The notes under the pieces were generated by a model. That model was given only the letters and a program-made list of their open reading frames with translations, did no database searches and was not told the DNA's origin. Below, piece by piece: positions 1 through 9,280 of a stretch of 64,000 bases of DNA (positions within the stretch are counted from its first letter, which is position 1; every line of letters begins with the position of its first letter). The DNA comes from an uncultured Sphingomonadaceae bacterium (GTDB taxonomy: Bacteria; Pseudomonadota; Alphaproteobacteria; Sphingomonadales; Sphingomonadaceae). The translations under genes were made by a program, and so were the position numbers. The stretch is from NCBI GenBank assembly GCA_913060895.1, contig CAJXSN010000003.1, positions 62,001-126,000 of the forward strand. Reading direction: 5' to 3'.

Positions 1-1
1 G

Positions 2-769
2 GTTCAGCTTATCGAAGCCGACTGGACTGCTGAATCTATAGCCCCAATGCGCCGGATGACCAATTCGGGCGGCGCGCTGACTAGGCAGGTTGTGAGCGAG
101 CTTCGCAGCCTGTTCCCTGAAGCGCGGCTGTTTCCAATGTACGGGTTGACCGAGGCGTTTCGCTCGACATTTCTCGACCCCGGTCTGGTCGATAAACACC
201 CAACCTCTATGGGAACTGCGATTCCGCATGCCGAGATTTTGGTGATCGCCGATAACGGCGCTGTCGCTGCTTCTGGCGAAGAGGGCGAGCTTGTCCATTG
301 CGGACCATTGGTGGCGCAGGGTTACTGGCAGGATGCCATCCGGACTGCCGAGCGTTTCAAATCCGCGCCCTCCGTTTCACGGTATGGCGGCACAGCCGTC
401 TGGTCCGGCGATCGGGTGATACGCGACGAGAAGGGTCTGCTCTATTTTGTCGGACGGCGCGATGCGATGATCAAAAGTGCTGGCAACCGGATCAGCCCAC
501 AGGAAGTGGAAGAGGCAGCCTTGGCAACGGGGCTGGTAGCCGAAGCTGTCGCTTTGGGCGTGAAGGACGAGCGGCTGGGGCAGGCGGTCCATCTGGTCGT
601 CCGGGCGGAGCCGGATGCGATGAACGCCGAAACTGCGCTGCCAGGCGCACTGGCCAGAGACCTTCCCAATTTCATGCAGCCGCAGACTATTCACTGGCGT
701 GAGACAATGCCGCTAAATCCCAATGGAAAACTGGACAGAACTGCGCTTGCGAAGGAGGTTGGGGCATGA
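2..769 (+). CDS. AMP-forming acyl-CoA ligase, exosortase A-associated (5' end missing)
   Basis: C-terminal part of an adenylate-forming (ANL superfamily) ligase that would activate an acyl or amino acid as an adenylate. The frame is open to the left edge, so the start lies outside the window. Visible motifs are the TNSGGAL loop, YGLTEAF (A5-like), the hinge motif GRRDAMIKSAGNRISP (A8) and the C-terminal catalytic lysine in NPNGKLDRTAL (A10). The stop overlaps the start of the PLP decarboxylase by 4 bases (ATGA), so the two are translationally coupled. Ligase plus decarboxylase next to an xrtA locus matches the known exosortase A-associated ligase family (TIGR03098 type). The substrate cannot be read from sequence. 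Confidence 0.88.
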   Translation, partial: VQLIEADWTAESIAPMRRMTNSGGALTRQVVSELRSLFPEARLFPMYGLTEAFRSTFLDPGLVDKHPTSMGTAIPHAEILVIADNGAVAASGEEGELVHCGPLVAQGYWQDAIRTAERFKSAPSVSRYGGTAVWSGDRVIRDEKGLLYFVGRRDAMIKSAGNRISPQEVEEAALATGLVAEAVALGVKDERLGQAVHLVVRAEPDAMNAETALPGALARDLPNFMQPQTIHWRETMPLNPNGKLDRTALAKEVGA

Positions 770-2004
770 GTGTGAAACCCAAACCTGTCGGCCCTATCCC
801 TTCGGGCTACGAAACTGTTGATGGCGAGTTGGCCATTGCGGGCAAGCCTGTAAGCTCGCTGGTAGAGGAAGCTGGTGGATCGCCGCTATTTGTCTATTCG
901 CGCGACAGGCTGACTGCGCGCATGGAAATGCTGCGTTCTGCCATGCCGAAACGGCTGGCCATTAACTATGCCATCAAGGCCAACCCTTTCGAACCTCTGC
1001 TGCAACATATGGCGCCGCTGGTCGATGGTTTCGACATCGCTTCCGGCGGAGAGCTGGAAATACTGCGCGGGGCCGGAATTGATCTGGCACGCGTCAGTTT
1101 TGCCGGGCCGGGCAAGCGTGACGATGAATTGAACGCAGCCATTGCGGCTGGGGTTACGCTGAACCTGGAATCCGAAAACGAAGCACGGCGTGCTCTGACA
1201 ATCGCGGACAAGCTGGGCATCACCCCCCATCTGGCGATCCGCGTCAATCCCGACTTCGATATGAAGGGGTCGGGTATGAAGATGGGCGGCGGGGCCAAGC
1301 AGTTCGGTGTGGATGCGGAGCGCGTTCCCGCTCTGGGCCGCGAACTGCTGGCTGCGGGTGCGAAGTGGCTCGGCCTGCATATCTACACCGGATCCCAGGC
1401 GCTTTCTGCCGAGGCGATTATCGAAACACAGGCCAATGTGCTGGCTCTGGCAGACCGCATCGCAAGCGACATCGGGCAGCCTTTACCAAAGCTCAATATG
1501 GGCGGCGGGTTCGGGATTCCCTATTTTCATGGGGATGAAGAACTGGATGTTTCTGCCATCGGTTCTGCCTTGTCTGCACGCTTCGATGCTTTGCCCGATA
1601 CGCTTAAAGACGCGCATTTATGTATCGAATTGGGTAGGTATCTGGTGGGGCTTGCGGGGGTGTATCTGACCCGGATTGTTGACCGGAAAGACAGCCACGG
1701 CGAAACCTTTCTGATTACCGATGGCGGCTTGCATCATCAACTGGCCGCATCGGGCAATTTCGGAACCGTGGTGCGGCGCAACTATCCTGTTGCTATCGCA
1801 AGCAGATTCGGCGCGCCAGCCGATGATTTGGCGAGCGTGGTCGGATGCCTGTGCACTCCGCTGGACCGGCTCGCCGACCGGGCGCACCTACCACGCGCCG
1901 AAGTGGGCGATCTGGTCGCGGTTTTCTGCGCCGGGGCATACGGGGCTACGGCATCGCCAGCAGCCTTTCTGGGGCAGGGCCCGGCAAGGCAAATGCTCGC
2001 TTAA
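766..2004 (+). CDS. PLP-dependent decarboxylase, exosortase A system-associated
   Basis: 412-residue fold type III PLP enzyme related to diaminopimelate and ornithine decarboxylases. The PLP lysine is K71 in INYAIKANPF. Further family signatures are HIYTGSQ and the glycine-rich phosphate loop NMGGGFGIPY. The C-terminal half carries the CVELGRYL-like ELGRYLVG segment and a late Cys-Gly-rich dimer-interface segment (VGCLCTPLD). It starts inside the stop of the ligase, so the pair is probably made together. The likely role is to supply a decarboxylated amino acid or amine for the ligase and carrier protein of the exosortase A system (TIGR03099 type). The exact substrate is not evident. Confidence 0.9.
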   Translation: MSVKPKPVGPIPSGYETVDGELAIAGKPVSSLVEEAGGSPLFVYSRDRLTARMEMLRSAMPKRLAINYAIKANPFEPLLQHMAPLVDGFDIASGGELEILRGAGIDLARVSFAGPGKRDDELNAAIAAGVTLNLESENEARRALTIADKLGITPHLAIRVNPDFDMKGSGMKMGGGAKQFGVDAERVPALGRELLAAGAKWLGLHIYTGSQALSAEAIIETQANVLALADRIASDIGQPLPKLNMGGGFGIPYFHGDEELDVSAIGSALSARFDALPDTLKDAHLCIELGRYLVGLAGVYLTRIVDRKDSHGETFLITDGGLHHQLAASGNFGTVVRRNYPVAIASRFGAPADDLASVVGCLCTPLDRLADRAHLPRAEVGDLVAVFCAGAYGATASPAAFLGQGPARQMLA

Positions 2005-2017
2005 CCTTTACGGCGCA

Positions 2018-2042
2018 GATGTCCCGTTATGGGATATCCCGT
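2018..2042. repeat. direct repeat GATRTCCCGT, two copies, in the EPS-operon leader
   Basis: GATGTCCCGT (2018-2027) and GATATCCCGT (2033-2042) are nearly identical 10-mers whose starts are 15 bases apart, in the 166-base gap before the export gene. A partial inverted repeat TCCC-N5-GGGA (2022-2034) overlaps both. The position between two gene blocks suggests a binding site or leader structure controlling the export operon. No clear -35/-10 pair could be placed. Confidence 0.35.
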
Positions 2043-2170
2043 CGGAAACAGCCAAAAACTAACGAGATGTTCACCCTTTTTGGCGAGGAACGATCCAAAT
2101 CAATGGGACCAGTGTATCCGGACTAGCCGGAATGCTGCGACCCCGAAGGTATGGTCAAGGAAGCGTTCCG

Positions 2171-2818
2171 ATGTCGAATACTCGCATCTCAAAACTCCTC
2201 GCGACATCTGTCGTCTCAACTCTCGCACTTGCTGGATGTGCAGGTGCAAGCGGCGGCCCCGAATTGCCGCCCGCTGCGTTTGTTGCCGCACAGGAAGGCC
2301 CCAGTCAGGAATATGTGATCGGCCCGCTCGACAAACTGTCGATCCATGTATGGCGCAACCCCGAACTGGGCGCACAAGCCATTCAGGTGCGGCCTGACGG
2401 GCGCATTACCATCCCGCTGGTGACGGACATGCCAGCCGTCGGGAAAACGCCTGCGATGCTGCAGGAAGATATCCGCCTCCAGCTTTCGCAGTTCATCGAA
2501 CAGCCGATTGTTTCTGTCATCGTTACCGAATTTGCAGGCACATTCAGCCAGCAGGTCCGCGTTATCGGTGCGACGGCCCAGCCGGCATCCATTCCCTACC
2601 GCGCCAATATGACGGTGCTGGATGCGATGATCGCTGTCGGTGGCCTGTCCGAATTTGCTGCCGGTAACCGGTCCAAACTCATTCGTTTCGATCCACAAGA
2701 GGGCCGTCAGAGCGAATACGGCCTGCGTTTGTCCGACTTGCTGAAGCGGGGCGATAGTCAGGCGAATGTGATGCTTCGCCCCGGCGACGTGATCATCATC
2801 CCCGAGAGCAGCTTCTAA
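2171..2818 (+). CDS. XrtA/PEP-CTERM system polysaccharide export lipoprotein (Wza-like)
   Basis: 215-residue outer-membrane polysaccharide export protein (Poly_export plus SLBB type, TIGR03027 family). The start at 2171 is preferred to the longer 2132 ATG because AAGGAA lies just upstream and the protein then begins with a clean lipoprotein signal peptide ending in the lipobox LAGC. The mature part opens with YVIGPLDKLSIHVWRNPEL, typical of Wza-like periplasmic domains. It is the first gene after a 166-base non-coding gap and so probably heads the export transcription unit. It should form the secretion channel working with the chain-length protein downstream. Confidence 0.92.
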   Translation: MSNTRISKLLATSVVSTLALAGCAGASGGPELPPAAFVAAQEGPSQEYVIGPLDKLSIHVWRNPELGAQAIQVRPDGRITIPLVTDMPAVGKTPAMLQEDIRLQLSQFIEQPIVSVIVTEFAGTFSQQVRVIGATAQPASIPYRANMTVLDAMIAVGGLSEFAAGNRSKLIRFDPQEGRQSEYGLRLSDLLKRGDSQANVMLRPGDVIIIPESSF

Positions 2819-2833
2819 AGGCGGCTATAGACC

Positions 2834-4372
2834 ATGAACGAAGTATTCGACGAGGTCAGATCGGCGCTTTATTCTGCGTGGGCGCGCAAGTGGATGGTGC
2901 TGGGCGTTGCCTGGGCTATCTGCATGCTTGGCTGGCTGGTGGTCGCCATGATCCCCAACAGTTACGAAGCGAAGACCAAGATATTCATCCAGCTCGACGA
3001 TGTTCTTGCCCAGCAAATCGGCATCGCCGGAAGCGACAAGACCGACATCGCGCGCGTCAAGCAGACGCTGGCAGGATCGGACAATCTTGAGAAAGTCATC
3101 CGCTCAACGAAGTTGGGTGAAGGAGTGTCGACACCGCTCGAAATGGAGCGCGAAATCGGCAGCCTTGCAGAGAATGTGACGGTGCAAAGCGAAGAAGACA
3201 ACCTCTTCGAGATTACGGCAACCCTCGGGAAAAGCCATCTGACAGATGCACAGAACGCTGCGCTGGCGCAGGATGTCGTGCAGAAACTGATCGATCTGTT
3301 CCGCGAGGAAAATATCGCAGGAAACCGGGGCGAAGTTGCCGAAACGGTTGTCTTTCTGGACCAGCAGCTGGCCGAACGTGCGACCGAACTGGAAGCTGCG
3401 GAAGCACGCAGGACAGCGTTCGAGGCCGAGCATCCCGAATTGATTGGTGGCGCTGCCGCGATTTCTACAAAACTTGGGGCGCTGCGCACTGAAATGCGCG
3501 GGGTCGATGCTGATCTGGCGGCTGCGCAAAGCGCGCTTGCTGCCATTCAGGGCCAACTTGCCGGAACGCCCGCAACATTGCAGGGCGCAACGGTCCAGTC
3601 GCCGGTCGGCTCTGCAACAGCTGCGCTATCGCAGGCGCAGTCCCAGCTTGCTGGTCTGCGCGCGCGGGGGCTGACAACCAACCATCCAGATGTGATCGCG
3701 GCCCAGCGGCAGGTTGCCCTGCTGCGTCAGCAGGCTGCGGCAGAAGGCCCGCAGACCAGCCGGGCCAACAGTTCCCCCAATCCGGCTTACAGCTCGCTCA
3801 TTTCCATCCGGGCGGAACGTCAGGCCAATGTGCAGGCATTGCTGGCGCGCAAGGCATCCTTGCAGGCCGATATGTCCTCCATGATTGCCGATCAGGCCAG
3901 CGAACCTGCCCTGGCCGCTGAAGCCCAGCGCATCAGCCGCGATTACGAGGTTCTGAAGACCAAGTATGACGATCTGCTGCAGGACCGTGAGGAAATGAAG
4001 CTGCGCGGTCAGGTTGAAAGCGAGCGGAGTTCATTCAAATTCGATGTAATCGTTCCACCTGCTCTTCCACGCAAGCCAGCTGCGCCAAATCGTCCGCTGC
4101 TTCTGCTCGGCGTACTGATTGTCGGCTTGGGCGCCGGTGTTGGCTCTGCTTTCGCGCTTAGCCAAATCAAGTCGACATTCAGCACCACCGCCTCGCTGGA
4201 GCGGGCGATGGATTTGCCGGTAATCGGCGCCATCTCGCGCACGATGACTGAAGCCCAAGCCGCTGTCGAAGCCCGAAAGATGAAGATGTTTTACGCGGCC
4301 AGCGCCGCGCTGGGAGGGGTGTTCGCAATCCTGCTGGCCATCGAATTTGTCCAGGTCGGCACGGTAGCGTGA
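2834..4372 (+). CDS. XrtA system polysaccharide chain-length determinant (Wzz/GNVR family)
   Basis: 512-residue inner-membrane polysaccharide co-polymerase. A transmembrane helix sits near residues 20-40 (WMVLGVAWAICMLGWLVVAM), followed by a Wzz domain and a long alanine/glutamine-rich coiled coil (about 170-390). A second helix lies near 420-445 and a third hydrophobic segment at the C-terminus (about 485-507). It begins 15 bases after the export gene and precedes the tyrosine kinase by 13 bases. In Wzc-type systems this protein sets chain length together with the kinase. Assignment to the PEP-CTERM-locus subfamily (TIGR03007 type) rests on gene order and overall layout. Confidence 0.9.
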   Translation: MNEVFDEVRSALYSAWARKWMVLGVAWAICMLGWLVVAMIPNSYEAKTKIFIQLDDVLAQQIGIAGSDKTDIARVKQTLAGSDNLEKVIRSTKLGEGVSTPLEMEREIGSLAENVTVQSEEDNLFEITATLGKSHLTDAQNAALAQDVVQKLIDLFREENIAGNRGEVAETVVFLDQQLAERATELEAAEARRTAFEAEHPELIGGAAAISTKLGALRTEMRGVDADLAAAQSALAAIQGQLAGTPATLQGATVQSPVGSATAALSQAQSQLAGLRARGLTTNHPDVIAAQRQVALLRQQAAAEGPQTSRANSSPNPAYSSLISIRAERQANVQALLARKASLQADMSSMIADQASEPALAAEAQRISRDYEVLKTKYDDLLQDREEMKLRGQVESERSSFKFDVIVPPALPRKPAAPNRPLLLLGVLIVGLGAGVGSAFALSQIKSTFSTTASLERAMDLPVIGAISRTMTEAQAAVEARKMKMFYAASAALGGVFAILLAIEFVQVGTVA

Positions 4373-4385
4373 GGGGGATCAGACA

Positions 4386-5525
4386 ATGACCGAACATAAA
4401 AAAATCCCGCTCCCCGGTAAACCTGACGAGGGCGGCAAAAAAGACAGTTCGCTGTTCGAACGGGCCAGTGGCGCTTTCGGACTGGACGGTTTTGGCCCTG
4501 CGCCGATGCCCGGAAAGCTTGCCGATGCGCCGATGAAGCGCGCACGTCCGGTGCAGCGCAAGACCGCCCCTGATGCCACGTCGCAAGATCCGGTAAGGCA
4601 AAACCCTTCGGTTCAGGATGCTCCCGATCTCGAAACGCTTGCTGCGCGCGTCCGTGCAAAGCTGATGGAGAATGAAGCACCCGGCACCGCGCAGCATCAC
4701 CCTGCGGAGGATCCTGATCCGCAGGATAACAGCGTATATGACGCGAAAACGCCAGCACCTGCCAGTGTTCCTGTAACAATCGACGCGCCGGGCCACAGCA
4801 TGCCGTTTCGCGGCAATTCATTCGCGATTGACCGTAAGCATCTGCGCGATCAGGGTCTGATTGACCCCGACGGCGAAGTCACTGCTTTGCTGGAAGAATT
4901 CCGTATTGTGAAGCGTCAGGTGATCGGGGCCGCGCGCGAGACGGGCGCTTCGGCTGCCCGCCGTATCCTGATCTCCTCGCCGCATTCGGACGAAGGGAAA
5001 ACCTATTGCGCTGTCAATCTGGCCATCGCTCTGGCGGCCGAGAAGGATCTGGAAATCCTGCTGGTCGACGCGGACTTTGCAAAACCCAGCCTGCCGGATG
5101 TTCTGGGGATTCCCGCTTCGACCGGATTTATGGATGCTCTGGCTGACCCGAATTGCCATGTCGAAGATCACGTTCTGCGAACGGATATCGGCAATCTCTG
5201 GGTTCTGCCCACAGGCAGCCGGTCGAATACCGATAGCGAATATGTCGCCAGCAGCCGCACGGCGGATGTTCTGGACCGGCTGACGCAGGGACATCCGAAC
5301 CGCATTGTTATTTTCGATACGCCGCCAGCGTTGGCTGCCTCTGCAGCGGCCGAACTGGCCAAGCATGTCGGGCAGGCCATTCTTGTCGCGCGGGCGGATC
5401 AGACAGGGCGTAGCGCCCTGGAAGATGCTTACCAGCTTCTGTCCGCCTGCGACGATATCAAGCTGCTTCTCAATGCAACCAATTTCAGCCCGAGCGGTCG
5501 CCGCTTCGGCTCATACTACAAGTGA
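4386..5525 (+). CDS. XrtA-associated cytoplasmic tyrosine autokinase (BY-kinase)
   Basis: 379-residue BY-kinase, the cytoplasmic half of a split Wzc system. A disordered, Pro/Asp-rich N-terminus of about 140 residues precedes the P-loop ATPase. Walker A is SSPHSDEGKT (197-206, Lys205) and Walker A' is ILLVDAD (224-230). The Walker B-like strand is IVIFDTPPAL. The C-terminus RFGSYYK holds only two tyrosines, far fewer than the tyrosine clusters of E. coli Wzc. It would phosphorylate itself in a cycle controlling polymerisation by the upstream chain-length protein (TIGR03018 type). Confidence 0.9.
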   Translation: MTEHKKIPLPGKPDEGGKKDSSLFERASGAFGLDGFGPAPMPGKLADAPMKRARPVQRKTAPDATSQDPVRQNPSVQDAPDLETLAARVRAKLMENEAPGTAQHHPAEDPDPQDNSVYDAKTPAPASVPVTIDAPGHSMPFRGNSFAIDRKHLRDQGLIDPDGEVTALLEEFRIVKRQVIGAARETGASAARRILISSPHSDEGKTYCAVNLAIALAAEKDLEILLVDADFAKPSLPDVLGIPASTGFMDALADPNCHVEDHVLRTDIGNLWVLPTGSRSNTDSEYVASSRTADVLDRLTQGHPNRIVIFDTPPALAASAAAELAKHVGQAILVARADQTGRSALEDAYQLLSACDDIKLLLNATNFSPSGRRFGSYYK

Positions 5526-5536
5526 GGGGACGATCG

Positions 5537-7237
5537 ATGCGCGCCCATTTCATGCTTTCCGCCGCGATTGTAGCGTTGGCCATTCCAGCCGCCGCGCAGG
5601 CGCAGTACTATGGCGATGACGAGGTCACCGGCGGCAGCGGTTCTACCGGGGCGGCCGAACCTTTTGGCGGACGTCCAGAGCGCGAAAGCACACGCCAGCG
5701 CCCACAGGTCACGCCCTACATCGAAGCAAGTCAGGTCGTGCTGCAGGAAATCTCGCCCGGCAGTGATACGGTCACTTACACGCAATTGGCAGCGGGCGTC
5801 GATGCGACCGTTCAGGGCCGCAATAATGGCGGCTCCGTCTCGCTGCGCTATGAACGCAATATCGGATACGGCGATGCAGCGGTCGACAGCGATACCATCA
5901 CCGGTATTGCCCGCGGCTACACCTCAGTCGTTCCGCAAGTCCTGACTGTGGAAGCGGGCGCATTGGCCGCGCGTACCAGCATTGGCCAGAGCGGCTCCTC
6001 CACCTTCAATTCGATCGAGGGCGTGGGCGAGGATAGCGAAAGCGAAATCTATTCGGTTTATGCCGGGCCTACATTGGCAACGCGCGTTGGCGCGGCGCAA
6101 GTGTCTGCGCAGTATCTGTTCGGATACAACCGGGTCGATGGACCGGAAGTCGTCCCTCTGGATGGCTCGGGCGACCCGGTCGACATTTTCGACGAAAGCA
6201 CCGTCCACTCGGCCACCGCCAGTATTGCGGTAAAACCGGCCGATGTGCTGCCGGTGGGCCTCGCGGTCTCCGGTGGAGCCTATCAGGAAGATATCTCCAA
6301 TCTCGACCAGCGCGTGCGTGATTTAAACGTGCGTGCAGGTATCACTGTGCCGCTGACACATTCGTTCGCCGCTACGGCAGGCATCGGATACGAGGATGTG
6401 GAAGTGTCCAGCCGCGATGTGGCCCGCGATGCGGCAGGCAATCCGATTGTCGATGCCAGTGGCCGGTTCGTCACAGACGGCGACGCTCCGCGGCAGATCG
6501 CCTTCGAAACAGACGGCCTGATCTGGGATGTCGGAGTGGTATGGCGCCCGTCGCGGCGCACCTCGCTTTCGGCGTCCTATGGCCGCCGCTATGACAGCGA
6601 CACTTATTACGGCACCTTCGCCTATGCGCCCGATGCACGCAGTTCGCTGGGTATCTCGGTATATGATTCGCTGGTCGGCTTTGGCGGCCAGCTGACCAAT
6701 TCACTGGCGGCTGTTTCGACCGATTTCACTGCCGGGCGTAACCCGCTTACCGGCGACTTCAATGGCTGCACTTCGGGTGCAGAAGGCGGAGGCTGTCTCG
6801 GCGGCGCGCTAGGCTCTGTCCGCAGTGCCGTTTATCGCAGCAAAGGTGTTGCGGCAAATTACTCCCGCCAGCTCGGCCGGATCAATGCAGGCATCGGCCT
6901 TGGCTATGATCGCCGGACATTCATCGCGGCGCCGAACACGGTTCTGGCCAGTGCAGATGGTCTGACTGATGAAAGCTATTACGCCACGGTATTTCTCAGC
7001 GGCCAAATCGGCAACAATGCCGGTTTCAGCACGAATGCCTACGCCAATTACATCGACAACGGCACGGGACTGGGCGGCGACGCAACCGTCCTGGGTGCAG
7101 CGGCGTCTTACAACCGCACCATCTGGCAGGGACTTTCGGCCCGGGCTGCGGTGGCTGTGGATCATCTCGACAGCGAACTTTCTGCGGAGGACCTGACAAC
7201 GGCCTCTGCCCTGTTCGGCCTGCGTTACGACTTCTGA
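5537..7237 (+). CDS. PEP-CTERM/XrtA system-associated outer-membrane beta-barrel protein
   Basis: 566-residue predicted outer-membrane protein. The start at 5537 is chosen because AGGGGA (5526-5530) is well spaced and a clear signal peptide follows (MRAHFMLSAAIVALAIPAAA, cut near AQAQ). The open frame also has a GTG at 5522. The rest is rich in alternating aromatic/polar strands such as GISVYDSLVGFGG and ends in RYDF, the terminal Phe typical of BAM-inserted barrels. Its place after the kinase matches the TIGR03016 family of EPS loci, thought to serve in EPS secretion. The exact role is unknown. Confidence 0.85.
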   Translation: MRAHFMLSAAIVALAIPAAAQAQYYGDDEVTGGSGSTGAAEPFGGRPERESTRQRPQVTPYIEASQVVLQEISPGSDTVTYTQLAAGVDATVQGRNNGGSVSLRYERNIGYGDAAVDSDTITGIARGYTSVVPQVLTVEAGALAARTSIGQSGSSTFNSIEGVGEDSESEIYSVYAGPTLATRVGAAQVSAQYLFGYNRVDGPEVVPLDGSGDPVDIFDESTVHSATASIAVKPADVLPVGLAVSGGAYQEDISNLDQRVRDLNVRAGITVPLTHSFAATAGIGYEDVEVSSRDVARDAAGNPIVDASGRFVTDGDAPRQIAFETDGLIWDVGVVWRPSRRTSLSASYGRRYDSDTYYGTFAYAPDARSSLGISVYDSLVGFGGQLTNSLAAVSTDFTAGRNPLTGDFNGCTSGAEGGGCLGGALGSVRSAVYRSKGVAANYSRQLGRINAGIGLGYDRRTFIAAPNTVLASADGLTDESYYATVFLSGQIGNNAGFSTNAYANYIDNGTGLGGDATVLGAAASYNRTIWQGLSARAAVAVDHLDSELSAEDLTTASALFGLRYDF

Positions 7238-7250
7238 TCGGGGAACCTTT

Positions 7251-8372
7251 ATGTTCGACGACTTCTATGGCCTGACCGGGCGACCATTCCAGCTGACGCC
7301 GGATCCGGAATTCTATTTCGAGAGCGTGACGCACCGCAAGGCGCTGTCCTATCTCGGCTACGGCATGGCGCAGGGTGAAGGTTTCATCGTCATTACGGGC
7401 GAGGTAGGCGCCGGTAAATCGACGTTGGTGGCCCACCTGATGAACAAGGTGGACCCCGAGCGCCTGACAGTGGGGCAGGTTGTGACCAGCAATCTCGATG
7501 GGGAAGAGCTGGTTCATATGGTGGCGCAGAGTTTTGGCCTCGACATCGAAGGTCATGACAAAGCCAGCGCGCTGGGTGCGATAGAGGAATTTCTGCACGA
7601 AGAAGCCCGCGCCGGTCGCCGCTGTCTGCTGACTGTAGATGAATCCCAGAACCTATCCGTGGAAGCACTGGAAGAACTGCGGATGCTATCGAACTTTCAG
7701 CTGGGCAGCCATCCGCTGCTGCAATTGCTGTTACTGGGCCAGCCGGAATTCAAGGCTACGCTGGCCAATCACGAAGAACTGGAGCAACTGCGCCAGCGTG
7801 TGATTGCCGCGCATCATCTCGATGCGATGGAGCCTTCCGAACTGCAGCCCTATGTAGAGCACCGCCTTCAGTGCGTAGGGTGGGAGGGCAATCCGTCCTT
7901 CGACCAGCGCGTTTATGCAGAACTGTATCAGGCGACAGGCGGCATTCCGCGCCGAGTCAACCAGATCGTCACGCGGCTTCTGCTTTTGGGTGCTGTCGAG
8001 CAGCGGACCCGGATTGACGCGTCCATGCTGTCTTCCGTGATGGAAGAAATGGTCAATGACAGCACATTCCCTGCCGCTGCTCCCAAGCCGATGACGAAGG
8101 CCGAGCCTGCTGCTGCGGCACCGGCACCCCTCAACCACGCACCGCGCATCGACGCGGAGCAGGTGGAAGCTATGCTGGCATCGCGCGATGCACAGATCAC
8201 GGAGCTTCAGCAGGCTGTTGTCGAGCTGTCAGATGCGCCGGCCGTACCTGCCGATCTCTCGCACCGCATTTCTGCACTTGAAGCGCGTATTGACGATCAG
8301 GAGCAGTCTGTCCGCCACGTCCTGACGATCCTGATCGAATGGATCGAAGGCGACGAGCGCCGCGCAGCCTGA
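7251..8372 (+). CDS. XrtA-associated AAA ATPase (ExeA/GspA-like)
   Basis: 373-residue AAA+ ATPase that begins with the signature YGLTGRPFQLTPDPEF. Walker A is GEVGAGKST (50-57) and Walker B is LLTVDESQNLS (about 125-135), followed by an arginine-rich sensor region (GGIPRRVNQIV). The C-terminal quarter is an Ala/Pro linker and a short coiled coil (about 310-365). This layout fits the PEP-CTERM-locus ATPase family (TIGR03015), related to ExeA of type II secretion. It lies 13 bases after the barrel gene and overlaps no neighbour, and probably acts in assembly or energising of export. Confidence 0.9.
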   Translation: MFDDFYGLTGRPFQLTPDPEFYFESVTHRKALSYLGYGMAQGEGFIVITGEVGAGKSTLVAHLMNKVDPERLTVGQVVTSNLDGEELVHMVAQSFGLDIEGHDKASALGAIEEFLHEEARAGRRCLLTVDESQNLSVEALEELRMLSNFQLGSHPLLQLLLLGQPEFKATLANHEELEQLRQRVIAAHHLDAMEPSELQPYVEHRLQCVGWEGNPSFDQRVYAELYQATGGIPRRVNQIVTRLLLLGAVEQRTRIDASMLSSVMEEMVNDSTFPAAAPKPMTKAEPAAAAPAPLNHAPRIDAEQVEAMLASRDAQITELQQAVVELSDAPAVPADLSHRISALEARIDDQEQSVRHVLTILIEWIEGDERRAA

Positions 8373-8392
8373 TACGAAAAGGCCCATACTCC

Positions 8393-9280
8393 ATGCAGGC
8401 AACAGCCGCCACAAACCCGCGCATCGTCAATGGATTGTCTGTCGATGTTGAGGACTGGTTCCAGGTCGGCGCGTTCGAAGATGTGATCGAGCGCGGCGAT
8501 TGGGACAGCCTTGCCAGCCGTGTGGAGGACAATGTTCTGCGCATTCTCGACTTGTTCGACGAAGCGGATGTGAAGGCAACGTTTTTTACGCTGGGCTGGG
8601 TTGCCAAGCGGCACGGGCCCCTGATGCGCCGCATTGTAGAGCGGGGGCATGAACTGGCCAGTCATGGGTATGACCACGCCCGCGTTTTCAATTTCGATCG
8701 CAAACAATTTGCAGGCGATCTGAAGCTGGCACGAATGATCCTCGAAGACGCGTCAGGCGTGCGGATCACCGGCTACCGCGCGCCCAGCTTCTCCATCGAT
8801 CAGCGCACTCCGTGGGCCTATATGGAACTGGCGGAGCAAGGTTATACCTATTCCTCCAGCGTCGCGCCGATTACTCATGACCATTATGGTTGGCGCGAGG
8901 CACCACGTTTCGCGTTTCGTCCTCTGCCGTGGTCCGATCTGATCGAAATTCCGGTTACGACCGCAATTCTTGGTGGCCGGAGGATTGCAGCTGGTGGAGG
9001 CGGGTTTTTCCGCGTGTTGCCCTATGCCTTCAGCCGCTGGGCCATCCGGCAGGTGAACCGGCGCGAAGAACGGCCGGCAATTTTCTATTTTCACCCGTGG
9101 GAAATCGATCCGAAGCAGCCACGCGTTGGCCATGCTCCGGTGAAGTCGAAGCTGCGCCATTATACCAATCTGGACAGAATGGCGGACAAGCTGGGTGAGC
9201 TTGTGCATGAATTTGACTGGGGCCGAATGGATGCGCTGGCGTACCGCGAAGCGGTGCGTGCACCGGAGTTGGCCGCGTGA
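8393..9280 (+). CDS. XrtA system polysaccharide deacetylase
   Basis: 295-residue NodB-type carbohydrate esterase (CE4). The 8393 ATG is favoured over 8339 because the longer form overlaps the ATPase gene and adds a basic, non-homologous N-terminus; AAAAGG lies about 10 bases upstream. The metal and catalytic motif SVDVEDWF is at residues 16-23, and the metal-binding histidines are in ASHGYDH (His91, His95). Later motifs are GYRAPSFS and YFHPWEIDP. The SVDVEDWF opening is typical of the PEP-CTERM-locus subfamily (TIGR03006). It would remove acetyl groups from the exopolysaccharide in or at the periplasm. Confidence 0.92.
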   Translation: MQATAATNPRIVNGLSVDVEDWFQVGAFEDVIERGDWDSLASRVEDNVLRILDLFDEADVKATFFTLGWVAKRHGPLMRRIVERGHELASHGYDHARVFNFDRKQFAGDLKLARMILEDASGVRITGYRAPSFSIDQRTPWAYMELAEQGYTYSSSVAPITHDHYGWREAPRFAFRPLPWSDLIEIPVTTAILGGRRIAAGGGGFFRVLPYAFSRWAIRQVNRREERPAIFYFHPWEIDPKQPRVGHAPVKSKLRHYTNLDRMADKLGELVHEFDWGRMDALAYREAVRAPELAA

